64,000 nucleotides of DNA from Sphingobium vermicomposti. GTDB taxonomy: Bacteria; Pseudomonadota; Alphaproteobacteria; Sphingomonadales; Sphingomonadaceae. The stretch is from positions 682,001 to 746,000 of the forward strand of contig NZ_JAASQR010000003.1 of NCBI RefSeq assembly GCF_011762025.1, given 5' to 3'. A model generated the notes under the pieces. That model did no database searches, was not told the origin of the DNA, and was given only the letters and a program-made list of their open reading frames with translations. This document shows positions 56,054 through 64,000 of this stretch, piece after piece (the first letter of the stretch is position 1; the number at the start of each line of letters is the position of its first letter). The position numbers and the translations under genes were made by a program.

Positions 56054-56260
56054 TCAATCATCATCGCCAATGATGGCCCCGGCAGTGCCGCCGACCACAG
56101 CACCCTCCACCGTGCCAAGCCCGGTGACAGCGCCCACAGCCGCGCCACCAGCGCCGCCGATCAGCCCTCCGCGCGTCGCCCCATGCGAGCAGGCACCAAG
56201 CGACACCGCGCCCATCATCAGCAGGCCGATGACGGCGAGCTTTCCTCGATTGCTTTGCAT
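56054..56260 (-). CDS. Glycine-zipper lipoprotein
   Basis: A 68-residue protein with a signal and lipobox LGAC (about 21-24), then a glycine-zipper domain GLIGGAGGAAVGAVTG...GGTAGAIIG. Similar to osmotically inducible/Slp-like small outer-membrane lipoproteins. Function unknown. Confidence 0.8.
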   Translation of the reverse strand: MQSNRGKLAVIGLLMMGAVSLGACSHGATRGGLIGGAGGAAVGAVTGLGTVEGAVVGGTAGAIIGDDD

Positions 56261-56346
56261 TTCGAATGTCCTTTCCCGATTGCCATGTGATGGGCCAACG
56301 GGAGGGCGTGGCCAAGGTTCCCCGGAGCGAACCCGCCGCGTCCGAT

Positions 56347-57207
56347 TCAGCCTTTGGGCTGGGCCGCCAGTCGCGCCAGGCTGTCGGCTGCCGCTTTCCC
56401 CGCCGGGGACGCCGGAGCAATCTTCACCGCGCGTTCCCAGGCGGATTTCGCGACATCCTCATGATCGGTGAGGATGGCGATATTGCCTTCCTCCAACGCC
56501 ACGGACGCGTCATCGGGCGATAGTTGGACCGCACGTGCGATATGGGCCTGCGCCAGCCTCATTTCACCGGTGCGACGCGCCAAGGTCGCCGACAAAAGCC
56601 AGGCGAGAGGGTCCTGCGCGGCCTGCTCCGTCGCGATATCCAAAGACTCGCGCGCACTTGCCACATCGCCCAGCGCCACCAGAGCGCGGGCGCGATCCAG
56701 ATGAACTTCGCCCTTTTCGATACCGTCGGGCAATCCGCGTGCCAGTGCAGCGTCAAAGCTTGCCCGCGCCTTTGCCGCGTCGCCAGCCGCCAGCGCCGCA
56801 TTGCCCGCCTGCGCCCATAGTCGGGCGCTTTGCGCCATTTCGCCGCTACGCTCCGCCTCCTCCGCCGCCTGTTCAAAGGCGACAATCGCGGGAGCCCATC
56901 GTTCCGCCCGCGCATAGGCGAAGCCCAGGCAGTGACGCGCGTAGAAGCTGCCGCCGTCCAGCCTCCACTGTTGGGCAAAGGCGATTGCCTGTTCAGCAGA
57001 ATCGACGGCCTGGTCGAGACAGGCCTGAAACGGCTTGGCGAATTTTTCCGGTACGGGGATGCGCCCGTCAGCAGCGGTCGCAGGCCGTGGCGGCGGCGAC
57101 GCAGAGCGGGCGATCGCCGCTTCCTTGCGCCGCCGGGTCATCACCGCCTCAACCTCAGGATCATAGGCTTGCGGCGTCAGCAGCAGCAGGGGCAGAAGGA
57201 AAGCCAT
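56347..57207 (-). CDS. Tetratricopeptide-repeat protein
   Basis: A 286-residue protein with an N-terminal hydrophobic signal (about 1-13), then a Pro/Arg linker and several TPR helices (AQSARLWAQAGNAALAAGDAAKA, VHLDRARALVALGDVASARESL). Probably periplasmic scaffold. Overlaps the hydrolase stop by one base (TGATG). Confidence 0.85.
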   Translation of the reverse strand: MAFLLPLLLLTPQAYDPEVEAVMTRRRKEAAIARSASPPPRPATAADGRIPVPEKFAKPFQACLDQAVDSAEQAIAFAQQWRLDGGSFYARHCLGFAYARAERWAPAIVAFEQAAEEAERSGEMAQSARLWAQAGNAALAAGDAAKARASFDAALARGLPDGIEKGEVHLDRARALVALGDVASARESLDIATEQAAQDPLAWLLSATLARRTGEMRLAQAHIARAVQLSPDDASVALEEGNIAILTDHEDVAKSAWERAVKIAPASPAGKAAADSLARLAAQPKG

Positions 57208-57959
57208 CAGAAACTGTCCAAAAGGCTGGCGACGGTGCGGATCAACAAAGCGATGTCCGCGTCGCGGGAAAGGCGATGGTCGCCATCCTTAACCAGCAGC
57301 GTCTGCACATCCGATGAACGTAGCCGCTGGGCGATACGGAGCGCCGTTTGCCAGGGAACGTCGCGATCTTCCTGCCCCTGGAGCAGGCGGACCGGGCAGG
57401 AAATGGCGATCTCTCCGCCCAACAGGCGCAGCGCCTGCCCGGACTCCCAAAAGGCCAGCGTCGTGACATAGGGTTGATCGCCATAGGGCGTCGGCTCGAC
57501 AATGCGCCCTTCCGTCGCCAGCAGCGCCTTGTCGGCGTCGGTAAAGCCCCAGTCGGTGAAGTCCGGCGCGGCGGCTATGCCCACCAGCCCCACCACCTTG
57601 TCAGGTCGGGCAAGCGCGATGAGCAGCGCCAGCCATCCCCCCATGGACGATCCGACCAGCACCACCGGCCCCTGCACCAGCGCGTCGATCAGTTGCAGCG
57701 CATCGTCCCGCCAGGTCGCGAGCGTGCCATCCTCGAACCGTCCTTCACTCGCGCCATTGCCGCCATAATCGAGCCGCAGCATCGCCCGGCCCGCTTCGCC
57801 CGCCCACGCGTCCAGAGCGATAGCCTTGCCGCCTTCCATGTCGGACATGTAGCCGGGCAGAAAGACAAGCGTAGGCCCGGCACCCGCGCGGTGGCGATAG
57901 GCGAGCCGACCGCCTTCGGGGCGTGCGAAAAAGGATGGCGGGCTGGCTGTCAAATCCAT
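57207..57959 (-). CDS. Alpha/beta-hydrolase (esterase-like)
   Basis: A 250-residue protein. Oxyanion region FLPGYMSDMEG, nucleophile GSSMGGW, Asp in GQEDRDVP and a His in GDHRLSR complete a triad. Start ATG 57959 has GGAGAG upstream. Coupled to the TPR gene. Substrate unknown. Confidence 0.88.
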   Translation of the reverse strand: MDLTASPPSFFARPEGGRLAYRHRAGAGPTLVFLPGYMSDMEGGKAIALDAWAGEAGRAMLRLDYGGNGASEGRFEDGTLATWRDDALQLIDALVQGPVVLVGSSMGGWLALLIALARPDKVVGLVGIAAAPDFTDWGFTDADKALLATEGRIVEPTPYGDQPYVTTLAFWESGQALRLLGGEIAISCPVRLLQGQEDRDVPWQTALRIAQRLRSSDVQTLLVKDGDHRLSRDADIALLIRTVASLLDSF

Positions 57960-58053
57960 GGGGCTCTCCACGGCAGTGAGGGGCGATGTCCGCCCTGTCT
58001 TAGAGGCAGCCGCAACGAAATCCAAAGCAGAAGAAAAATAACGGCATGCGCGA

Positions 58054-58082
58054 TTGACAGGGTAAAGACCAACGGCTAATCG
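58054..58082 (+). promoter_or_regulatory. Promoter of tRNA-Leu
   Basis: A perfect -35 TTGACA (58054-58059), 17-base spacer and TAATCG (58077-58082). The tRNA begins 16 bases later. Confidence 0.6.
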
Positions 58083-58098
58083 CGCCGTCCTACCCCGT

Positions 58099-58185
58099 GC
58101 CCAGATGGCGGAATTGGTAGACGCACCAGCTTCAGGTGCTGGCGATCGCAAGGTCGTGGAGGTTCGAGTCCTCTTCTGGGCACCA
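58099..58185 (+). tRNA. tRNA-Leu (anticodon CAG)
   Basis: An 87-base cloverleaf. Acceptor GCCCAGA/TCTGGGC, anticodon stem CCAGC/GCTGG with loop TTCAGGT (CAG), long variable arm, T-arm with GGTTCGAGTCC and an encoded CCA. Decodes CUG. It lies at the boundary to the accessory region. Confidence 0.96.
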
Positions 58186-58626
58186 AATCCTTGATTTTGT
58201 AGCGTAAATTCAACCCCTTAGGGGTAACGCTTAAATCCAGTCCACCCTTTGGCCCACCCTCGCTTCTGCGAAGCAGCGAGACGCAATGCGCACCTATGCG
58301 CAGGCGCATGCTGATTAGGTCCTGCTTGGCCATAAGAAGATAGTGAGCAGGGGTTAGATATCTCGGAGTGGATGTGGAGGTCCCCATGACCTTGGCAGAA
58401 GGAACAGAGATTTAACGCCGACTGGCTCCCCTCAACTGCGAGGAGCTAATACTTAAATAGGGTCGGCTACGCGCCCACTTCTTGCCGCTCGATTGCACTT
58501 ATCGTTCGCGTGGAAGCGGACATTGCTGATGAAGCCATCGATCCACGATGCTCGTAGGCTCTGGGACATTGCAGCCATTGACGGACAACGCGCCGCCTCT
58601 CCAAATTAGCGCGCCACTGTGCCTGA
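58186..58626. other. Gene-free AT-richer stretch after tRNA-Leu
   Basis: 441 bases with no supported gene. It contains small palindromes (ACCCC-TTA-GGGGT at 58213-58225; CTCGCT/AGCGAG at 58259-58280) and repeated ATGCGC words near 58285-58310. GC content appears lower than the flanks. Open frames here are short or antisense to the tRNA. It could be the degraded edge of an integrated element. Confidence 0.6.
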
Positions 58627-59847
58627 CTATCCTCCGCTAGCCACGTCACGGATTTGAAGAACAGAAGCGACCACGGCTAGCGCGCTGCCGAGCACGACCA
58701 CACCGATCCATCCATCTGTCGCCCAGACAGCCATCGCGGCGGCGGAGCCGATTGAGCCGCCCAGAAACATCGACACCATGAAAATGGTATTGAGGCGGCC
58801 CCGTGCTTCCGGGCGAAGAGCGTAGACGATGTGTTGATTTGAAACGAGTGCGCTCTGCACGGCGAAGTCGAGCAGGATCACACCGGAGATAAGGCCTGCG
58901 AGCGATAACCAGAGGCCGAAAACGACCCAGGATGCCAGGGTCAACACTGTCGCAAGAATGATAACTCGCTGGGGACCGTATTTGTCCGCTATCCGTCCCG
59001 CGACTGGCGCCGCCAGAATGCCAACAGCGCCAACGACGCCGAACAGACCAGCAGCATCGGCTCCGAGTCCGAATTGGGGCTCTTGCAGATGGAAAGCCAG
59101 GATCGTCCAGAAGACGGTGAAGGCCCCGAACAATAGTCCTTGCGTGATCGACGCAAGGCGTAGAGCGGGAAATTCCATCCACAGCGTGACCATGGATTTC
59201 AGCAACTGGCCATAGCGCATCTTCGCGTCAGGCTTGCTGGGGGGTAGACGCCAGGCCATAAGCAAGCCGGCACCCAAGGCCATGGGCGCGCCCAGCCAGA
59301 ACATCTGACGCCAACCAGCGTGCGTCGCCACAAAGCCTGCCAAAGTACGGCTGAGCAGAATTCCGCACAGCAGCCCGGCCATGACGACGCCGACAGTGGC
59401 GCCGCGCCGTTCGGGCGTCGCGAGGTGGGCGGCCAGAGGGACCACTTGCTGAGCCACTGTAGCCATCGCACCCATGGCGAGCGACGCCAGGAGCAGCATC
59501 CATGCACTTGGCGCGACCGCCGCTGCTACCAAAGTCAGGGCCAGCGCAAAAAACTGGATGACGATCAGGCGCTTGCGCTCGAACAGGTCCCCGATCGGAA
59601 CGAGAAGAAACAGACCGGCGGCGTAGCCTAGCTGGGTGGCAGTCGGGATCAGCCCGGTGATCGGACCGGGCAGGTCCTGCTCCATGATGCCCAGCATCGG
59701 CTGATTATAGTAGATGTTGGCAACGGCGACCCCTGCGGCAATCGACATGGCCAGCGTGAGAGTTGCCGACAGCACCGGCTGCACGCGAGCGCCGCGATTT
59801 GGTGACACAGCCACTGGGGCTCTTTCTAATATCGATGGGATTTTCAT
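58627..59847 (-). CDS. MFS transporter, AraJ/sugar-efflux-like
   Basis: A 406-residue protein with 12 helices. NIYYNQPMLG and PTATQLGYAAGLFLLVPIGDLFERK (motif A variant) are typical of this MFS subfamily. Divergent from the LysR gene over a 90-base gap, suggesting control by it. Substrate unknown. Confidence 0.88.
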   Translation of the reverse strand: MKIPSILERAPVAVSPNRGARVQPVLSATLTLAMSIAAGVAVANIYYNQPMLGIMEQDLPGPITGLIPTATQLGYAAGLFLLVPIGDLFERKRLIVIQFFALALTLVAAAVAPSAWMLLLASLAMGAMATVAQQVVPLAAHLATPERRGATVGVVMAGLLCGILLSRTLAGFVATHAGWRQMFWLGAPMALGAGLLMAWRLPPSKPDAKMRYGQLLKSMVTLWMEFPALRLASITQGLLFGAFTVFWTILAFHLQEPQFGLGADAAGLFGVVGAVGILAAPVAGRIADKYGPQRVIILATVLTLASWVVFGLWLSLAGLISGVILLDFAVQSALVSNQHIVYALRPEARGRLNTIFMVSMFLGGSIGSAAAMAVWATDGWIGVVVLGSALAVVASVLQIRDVASGG

Positions 59848-59928
59848 CAGGAAGCTCCGTTGAGGGCAACGGCATCAAGTAGGCGCATCTACATTGTTCG
59901 CGGTAGTTGCTGAACGTGGTCGGCCGCT

Positions 59929-59945
59929 ATAACGATAATGGTTAT
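59929..59945. promoter_or_regulatory. Candidate LysR operator (inverted repeat)
   Basis: ATAAC-N7-GTTAT, a perfect five-base-arm palindrome overlapping the LysR start region. TATAAC within it also looks like a -10 hexamer. Its position fits autorepression. Not tested by comparison. Confidence 0.35.
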
Positions 59946-60840
59946 GCTGAACCTGTCAGACCTCGCTATTTTTGTCGAAGCCGTCGGGGCGGGCAGTCTC
60001 GCGGGTGCGGCGCGACGCCTGAACATCCCGGCCATGACGGCGTCGCGCAGGCTGGCTGCACTCGAAGCGGATTTGGGCGTCCGACTTGTCCACCGGACGA
60101 CCCGCACCCTATCGCTGACCGGCGAGGGCGAAGCATTGCTTCCCCATGCCCAAATGCTGGTGGAAGGGGAGCAATCCCTGCGCCTGGCGCTGAGACCCGC
60201 AGCGGACGCGGTTTCGGGAACGCTGCGAGTAACGGCCTCGGTGCCGTTCGGGCGCAAGATCCTCACGCCCTTCATCGGGCAACTTCTGGAGCAGCAGCCG
60301 GGTCTTCGGGTCGACCTTATCCTCCACGACGGATTGGTCGACATTGTGAGTCAGGGGATCGACTGCGCCATCAGGATCGGGCTGCTGCAGGACAGCACGC
60401 TGATCGCGCAGGCTCTGGCGGAAAATCCACGTCAACTTTATGCCGCACCTGCCTACCTCGATCGCAAGGGGCGCCCGCTCACGATCGATCAACTTGTCGA
60501 CCATCAATGCCTCGTTCAATCAGGCACAACCCATTGGCGTTTTGGATCGAAAGAAGCGCGGCAGCCGATCCACGGTGCATTTTCAGCAAACTCTGTGGAA
60601 GCTTTGCACCAGGCGGCGCTCCACGGCATGGGTATCGCTCTGCTGTCGGACTGGGCGGCCCGCGAAGACTTGCAGGCAGGTCGACTCGAAGCGCTTCCCA
60701 TGGCGGAAGGGGCACCCGAGCCACGCAAGATCTGGGCAATCTACCCGAGCGTGCGGTTCGTTCCCCCTAAAGTGCGCCAGTTCATAGCCAGCCTGAGACG
60801 TCACCTCGCAGCAGAAAGCCTGACGTCATTCAGCTTGTGA
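59938..60840 (+). CDS. LysR-family transcriptional regulator
   Basis: A 300-residue protein with an N-terminal winged helix-turn-helix (GSLAGAARRLNIPAMTASRRLAALEADLGVRL) and a periplasmic-binding-like effector domain. It probably controls the divergent MFS gene and perhaps the downstream cassette. ATGs at 59938 and 59944 both fit. Confidence 0.93.
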   Translation: MVMLNLSDLAIFVEAVGAGSLAGAARRLNIPAMTASRRLAALEADLGVRLVHRTTRTLSLTGEGEALLPHAQMLVEGEQSLRLALRPAADAVSGTLRVTASVPFGRKILTPFIGQLLEQQPGLRVDLILHDGLVDIVSQGIDCAIRIGLLQDSTLIAQALAENPRQLYAAPAYLDRKGRPLTIDQLVDHQCLVQSGTTHWRFGSKEARQPIHGAFSANSVEALHQAALHGMGIALLSDWAAREDLQAGRLEALPMAEGAPEPRKIWAIYPSVRFVPPKVRQFIASLRRHLAAESLTSFSL

Positions 60841-61047
60841 TCCTGATCGCTGGTTTGACCTCCTCCTGCATTGCGAAGCTTAGGGCCCCTGACGGGATCA
60901 CACGTCACCACACATCGTGAATGTCCGCATTTCAACAATTTCGAACATGGGCCTGGAAATTATACGACTGCGTCAAAGCAATCATCCCGTCTAACCCTCC
61001 AATCGCACCGGACGAACCGAGTGTACGAAATTCAGTTGGAGACCGAC

Positions 61048-61707
61048 ATGACCATCAAAGCGACCCCGACCCCCGGCAAATCCCTGATCTCCGCCGAGGA
61101 CCACACTCTCATCATGATCGATTTCCAGTCGCAGATGGCCTTTGCCACCAAGTCGATCTCCACAGAGTTGCTCCGCAACAACGCCGCACTGGTCGCCAAT
61201 GCAGCTGCCGGCTTCAAGGTTTCCACCATCCTCACCACGGTCGCCGCCGACAGCTTCTCCGGCCCGATGTTCAGCGAGATTACCGACGCCTTCCCAGGCC
61301 AGCCGCTGCTCGACCGCACCTCGATGAACACCTGGGAGGACGCCGCCGTCATCGACGAGGTGAACCGCATCGGCAAGGAGCGCATCATCTTTGCCGGTCT
61401 CTGGACCTCGGTGTGCATCGTCGGCCCTGTAGCATCCGCCGTCGATCAGGGCTTTGACGTCTACTTCATCACCGACGCCTGCGGCGATATCTCTGAAGAA
61501 GCACATGAGCGCGCCGTCGAGCGTATGATCCAGCTGGGCGCCAAGCCGATGACCTCGCTGCAATACCTCCTTGAGCTGCAGCGCGACTGGGCGCGGACCG
61601 AGACTTACGACATGACGACCGGCTTCGCGAAGAAGTGGGGCGGTGCCTATGGCCTGGGCATCACCTATGCCAAGACCATGTTCAACGCTTCGGAGGGCGC
61701 GCACTAA
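61048..61707 (+). CDS. Isochorismatase-like cysteine hydrolase (YcaC type)
   Basis: The 219-residue protein has the nucleophilic Cys123 in LWTSVCIVG and Asp25 in MIDFQSQM; RTSMNTWED replaces the usual lysine region, as in the YcaC subgroup. Reaction unknown; related enzymes hydrolyse amides or nitrile-like bonds. ATG 61048 follows GGAGACC. First gene of the cassette. Confidence 0.88.
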   Translation: MTIKATPTPGKSLISAEDHTLIMIDFQSQMAFATKSISTELLRNNAALVANAAAGFKVSTILTTVAADSFSGPMFSEITDAFPGQPLLDRTSMNTWEDAAVIDEVNRIGKERIIFAGLWTSVCIVGPVASAVDQGFDVYFITDACGDISEEAHERAVERMIQLGAKPMTSLQYLLELQRDWARTETYDMTTGFAKKWGGAYGLGITYAKTMFNASEGAH

Positions 61708-61794
61708 GCTCCGGCCACGTGGCGACCGGGCGCACCTCTCCACCTGCGCGCCCGGTCGCCGATACTTCCCCTATTCCCGCATAAGGATCTCGCC

Positions 61795-62634
61795 ATGACC
61801 AGCTTCGTCACCACCCAGGACGGCGTCGACATCTTCTACAAGGACTGGGGTGCCAAGGACGCGCAGCCGATCATGTTCCACCACGGCTGGCCGCTGTCTT
61901 CCGATGACTGGGACGCGCAAATGCTGTTCTTCCTGGGCAAGGGCTATCGCGTCGTCGCCCATGACCGTCGCGGTCACGGTCGCTCGGCGCAAGTCGATGT
62001 CGGTCATGACATGGATCACTATGCTGCTGACGCTGCCGCGGTTGCCGAGCATCTCGATCTGCGCGACGCCATTCACATCGGCCATTCCACCGGCGGCGGC
62101 GAAGTTGCGGCCTATGTCGCCCGCCATGGCCAGCCGCAAGGCCGGGTCGCCAAGGCTGTGCTGGTCAGCGCGGTGCCGCCAATCATGCTCAAGACCGAAC
62201 GCTACCCGGGTGGCCTGCCCATGGAGCTGTTCGACGGTCTGCGCGCTGGCCTCGCCGCCAACCGCTCGGAGTTCTTCCGCGACGTGGCGAGCGGACCATT
62301 CTACGGCTTCAACCGGGAGGGCGCAGAGGTGAAGCCTGCCATGGTCGACAATTGGTGGCGGCAGGGCATGATGGGCAGCGCGCTCGCCCAGTATGAAGGC
62401 ATCAAGGCTTTTTCCGAAACCGACCAGACCGACGATCTGAAGGCGATCATCGTGCCGACCCTGGTGCTGCATGGCGACGACGATCAGGTCGTTCCGTATA
62501 AGAACGCCGGCGTCCTTCAGGCAGAGCTGCTGCACAATGCCATGCTCAAGGTGTATGAGGGCTATTCGCACGGCATGTTGACGGTGAACGCCGACGTGCT
62601 CAACGCCGACATCCTCGGTTTCATCCAGGCCTGA
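61795..62634 (+). CDS. Alpha/beta-hydrolase, cofactor-free haloperoxidase type
   Basis: A 279-residue protein. FHHGWPLSSDDWD, HDRRGHGRS, nucleophile Ser98 in GHSTGGGE, an Asp in HGDDDQVVP (about 231-233) and His262 in YSHGML give the triad. This subgroup is annotated as non-haem chloroperoxidase but normally acts as an esterase or perhydrolase. 87 bases after the YcaC-like gene. Confidence 0.9.
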   Translation: MTSFVTTQDGVDIFYKDWGAKDAQPIMFHHGWPLSSDDWDAQMLFFLGKGYRVVAHDRRGHGRSAQVDVGHDMDHYAADAAAVAEHLDLRDAIHIGHSTGGGEVAAYVARHGQPQGRVAKAVLVSAVPPIMLKTERYPGGLPMELFDGLRAGLAANRSEFFRDVASGPFYGFNREGAEVKPAMVDNWWRQGMMGSALAQYEGIKAFSETDQTDDLKAIIVPTLVLHGDDDQVVPYKNAGVLQAELLHNAMLKVYEGYSHGMLTVNADVLNADILGFIQA

Positions 62635-62652
62635 CCCAGGCAACGCAGGAGC

Positions 62653-62907
62653 ATGGCCATGAAACCCTACATCCTCTCCCTCGGCGCTGGCTTGATCGTC
62701 GGCATCGTCTACAGCTTGATGGGCGTCCGTTCCCCCGCACCGCCGGTCATTGCCCTGATCGGACTGGCTGGCATCCTGCTCGGCGAACAGATTATTCCGG
62801 TCGTGCAGCGCGTCGCAAGCCTCTCTGAATTGAACAGGTTCGTGCGGCAGGATTGCGTGAACCATGTGCTGGGCAAACTGCCGACGCACGGAAAGCGCGA
62901 CGCATGA
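62653..62907 (+). CDS. XapX-domain small membrane protein
   Basis: An 84-residue protein with two membrane helices (about 5-24 and 30-50) and the XapX/DUF1427 block GVRSPAPPVIALIGLAGILLGEQ. Family function unknown. Its stop overlaps the amidohydrolase start (ATGA). Confidence 0.88.
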   Translation: MAMKPYILSLGAGLIVGIVYSLMGVRSPAPPVIALIGLAGILLGEQIIPVVQRVASLSELNRFVRQDCVNHVLGKLPTHGKRDA

Positions 62908-64000
62908 TGAACCGCCGCCAACTGCTTGGCAGCGCTGCTGCCACCACCGCTCTCATCGCCACCACGGAAAGCTTCGCCATGACCCAGAACGACCTGATCC
63001 TCACCAACGCCAAAGTCACGACATTGGACCGTGAGAATCCGCAGGCGCAGGCAGTCGCGATTCGCGACGGCAAGTTTCTCGCCGTCGGTTCAGAGCAGGA
63101 GGTTCGCGCCGCCGCCGCGCCCAACGCGCGGGTCATCGACGCTGGCGGTCGCCGCTTGATCCCCGGCCTGATCGACAGCCATATCCACGTCATTCGTGGC
63201 GGCCTAAATTATAATATGGAGCTGCGCTGGGAGGGGGTGCCCTCTCTTTCCGAAGCCATGGCGATGCTGAAGCGGCAGGCCGAAAATACGCCGCCGCCGC
63301 AATGGGTACGCGTGGTCGGCGGCTTCACCGAACATCAGTTCGCGGAAAAGCACCTGCCCACCATCGCAGAAATCAACGCCGCGGCGCCCGATACGCCTGT
63401 TTTCATTCTCCACCTTTACGATCGTGCGCTACTCAACGCCGCCGCGCTGCGAGCCGTGGGCTATACGAAGGACACGCCCAATCCACCGGGCGGCGAGATC
63501 GTCCGCGATGCTCAGGGCAACCCCACGGGACTGTTGCTGGCCCAGCCCAATGCGACGATCCTCTATTCGACGCTGGCGAAGGGTCCGAAGCTGCCGCAGG
63601 ACTATCAGCTCAATTCCACGAAACATTTCATGCGTGAACTGAACAGCCTTGGCGTCACGAGCGTCATCGACGCAGGCGGCGGATCGCAAAATTATCCGGA
63701 CGATTATGAGGTCATCGACAAGCTGCACAAGGACGGCGAGTTGACGCTGCGTATTGCCTACAATCTGTTCACGCAGAAGCCGAAGGAGGAGCTGAAGGAC
63801 TTCGCCAGCTGGTCCACGCAGATTAAGCCGGGCGACGGCGACGACAGCTATCGCCACAATGGTGCTGGCGAGATGCTGGTCTATTCGGCCGCCGACTTCG
63901 AGGATTTCCGCGTTGCTCGTCCCGACATGTCGCCGGAGATGGAGGGCGACCTCGAACCCGTCATCCGTCTGCTGGCCGAGCGTCGTTGGCCCTGGCGACT
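62904..64000 (+). CDS. Amidohydrolase (YtcJ-like), Tat-exported, 3'-truncated by window edge
   Basis: The frame runs off the window after 365 codons. A twin-arginine signal (NRRQLLGS, then a hydrophobic stretch) suggests export. The domain includes LTNAKVTTLD, the metal motif DSHIHV (about 92-97) and PGGEIVRDAQGNPTGLL, typical of amidohydrolase-3/YtcJ proteins. Substrate unknown. Its ATG overlaps the XapX stop. Confidence 0.88.
   Translation, partial: MMNRRQLLGSAAATTALIATTESFAMTQNDLILTNAKVTTLDRENPQAQAVAIRDGKFLAVGSEQEVRAAAAPNARVIDAGGRRLIPGLIDSHIHVIRGGLNYNMELRWEGVPSLSEAMAMLKRQAENTPPPQWVRVVGGFTEHQFAEKHLPTIAEINAAAPDTPVFILHLYDRALLNAAALRAVGYTKDTPNPPGGEIVRDAQGNPTGLLLAQPNATILYSTLAKGPKLPQDYQLNSTKHFMRELNSLGVTSVIDAGGGSQNYPDDYEVIDKLHKDGELTLRIAYNLFTQKPKEELKDFASWSTQIKPGDGDDSYRHNGAGEMLVYSAADFEDFRVARPDMSPEMEGDLEPVIRLLAERRWPWR

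Noticed and set aside
58285-58310. Repeated ATGCGC words as a CRISPR-like or iteron repeat
   Set aside because: Only three irregular copies within about 25 bases, with no regular spacing or larger array.
58076-58387. 103-codon open frame on the minus strand across tRNA-Leu
   Set aside because: Its C-terminal part is the antisense translation of the tRNA, a common false annotation.

Overview
The window is a high-GC, densely coded chromosomal segment of an alphaproteobacterium, most likely a sphingomonad (Sphingomonadaceae, Sphingobium- or Sphingomonas-like). This placement is inferred from gene content and order: metX-metW, hisC-tyrC, ftsEX-ydcF-plsC, cobS-cobT with a small GreA/B-like gene, a plant-type gshA and a lone divK. 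An imperfect inverted repeat of the CCGTTCG...CGAACGG type, widespread in sphingomonad intergenic DNA, points the same way. About 72 protein genes (one of them frameshifted) and one tRNA are supported. Almost all sit in short operons whose start and stop codons overlap.

Positions 1-13.5 kb hold housekeeping and biosynthesis genes: the end of a PfkB sugar/nucleoside kinase, a Wzx-like flippase, gpsA-tsaD, hemC-hemD with a HemX/mitofilin-like membrane protein, a lipase-like hydrolase, nadE-gltX, prs, a small membrane protein, a VOC/glyoxalase gene broken by a one-base deletion, and hisN. Positions 13.7-18.9 kb form a translation block (rpmI-rplT, a strong terminator, pheS-pheT) followed by an aldose-1-epimerase-like gene. 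Positions 19-25.8 kb hold prfC, a GST, metX-metW and hisC-tyrC. Positions 25.1-31.2 kb hold plsC, a YdcF protein, ftsX and ftsE, a zinc-ribbon membrane protein, a pirin, bolA divergent from a J-domain gene, and a DUF1294 gene.

Positions 31.4-36.4 kb hold the cobaltochelatase pair cobS-cobT, the GreA/B-like factor, dps and a Gdt1-like membrane protein. Positions 36.5-44.4 kb hold rpmG, a large PhoX-like phosphatase with a Tat and lipoprotein signal, divK, a five-gene overlapping operon (DUF3572, HAD, RidA, GDPD, DUF482 GNAT), a Sel1-like protein and a Bcr/CflA-type exporter. Positions 44.4-58.1 kb hold an amino-acid permease, pgeF, gshA, a multi-membrane ICMT-like protein, ruvAB, an acyl-CoA ligase, a lipoprotein, gloA-gloB, a SIMPL protein, a glycine-zipper lipoprotein, a TPR protein, an alpha/beta hydrolase and tRNA-Leu(CAG).

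The style changes after the tRNA. A 441-base gene-free, AT-richer stretch is followed by accessory genes. These are a divergent MFS exporter/LysR pair and a co-directional cassette of a YcaC-like cysteine hydrolase, a cofactor-free haloperoxidase-type hydrolase, a tiny XapX membrane protein and a Tat-exported amidohydrolase that runs off the end. This looks like an island or hot spot at a tRNA gene. The cassette is the best candidate in the window for an uncharacterised pathway, but no substrate can be read from sequence. I saw no CRISPR array, insertion sequence, phage gene or known defence system.
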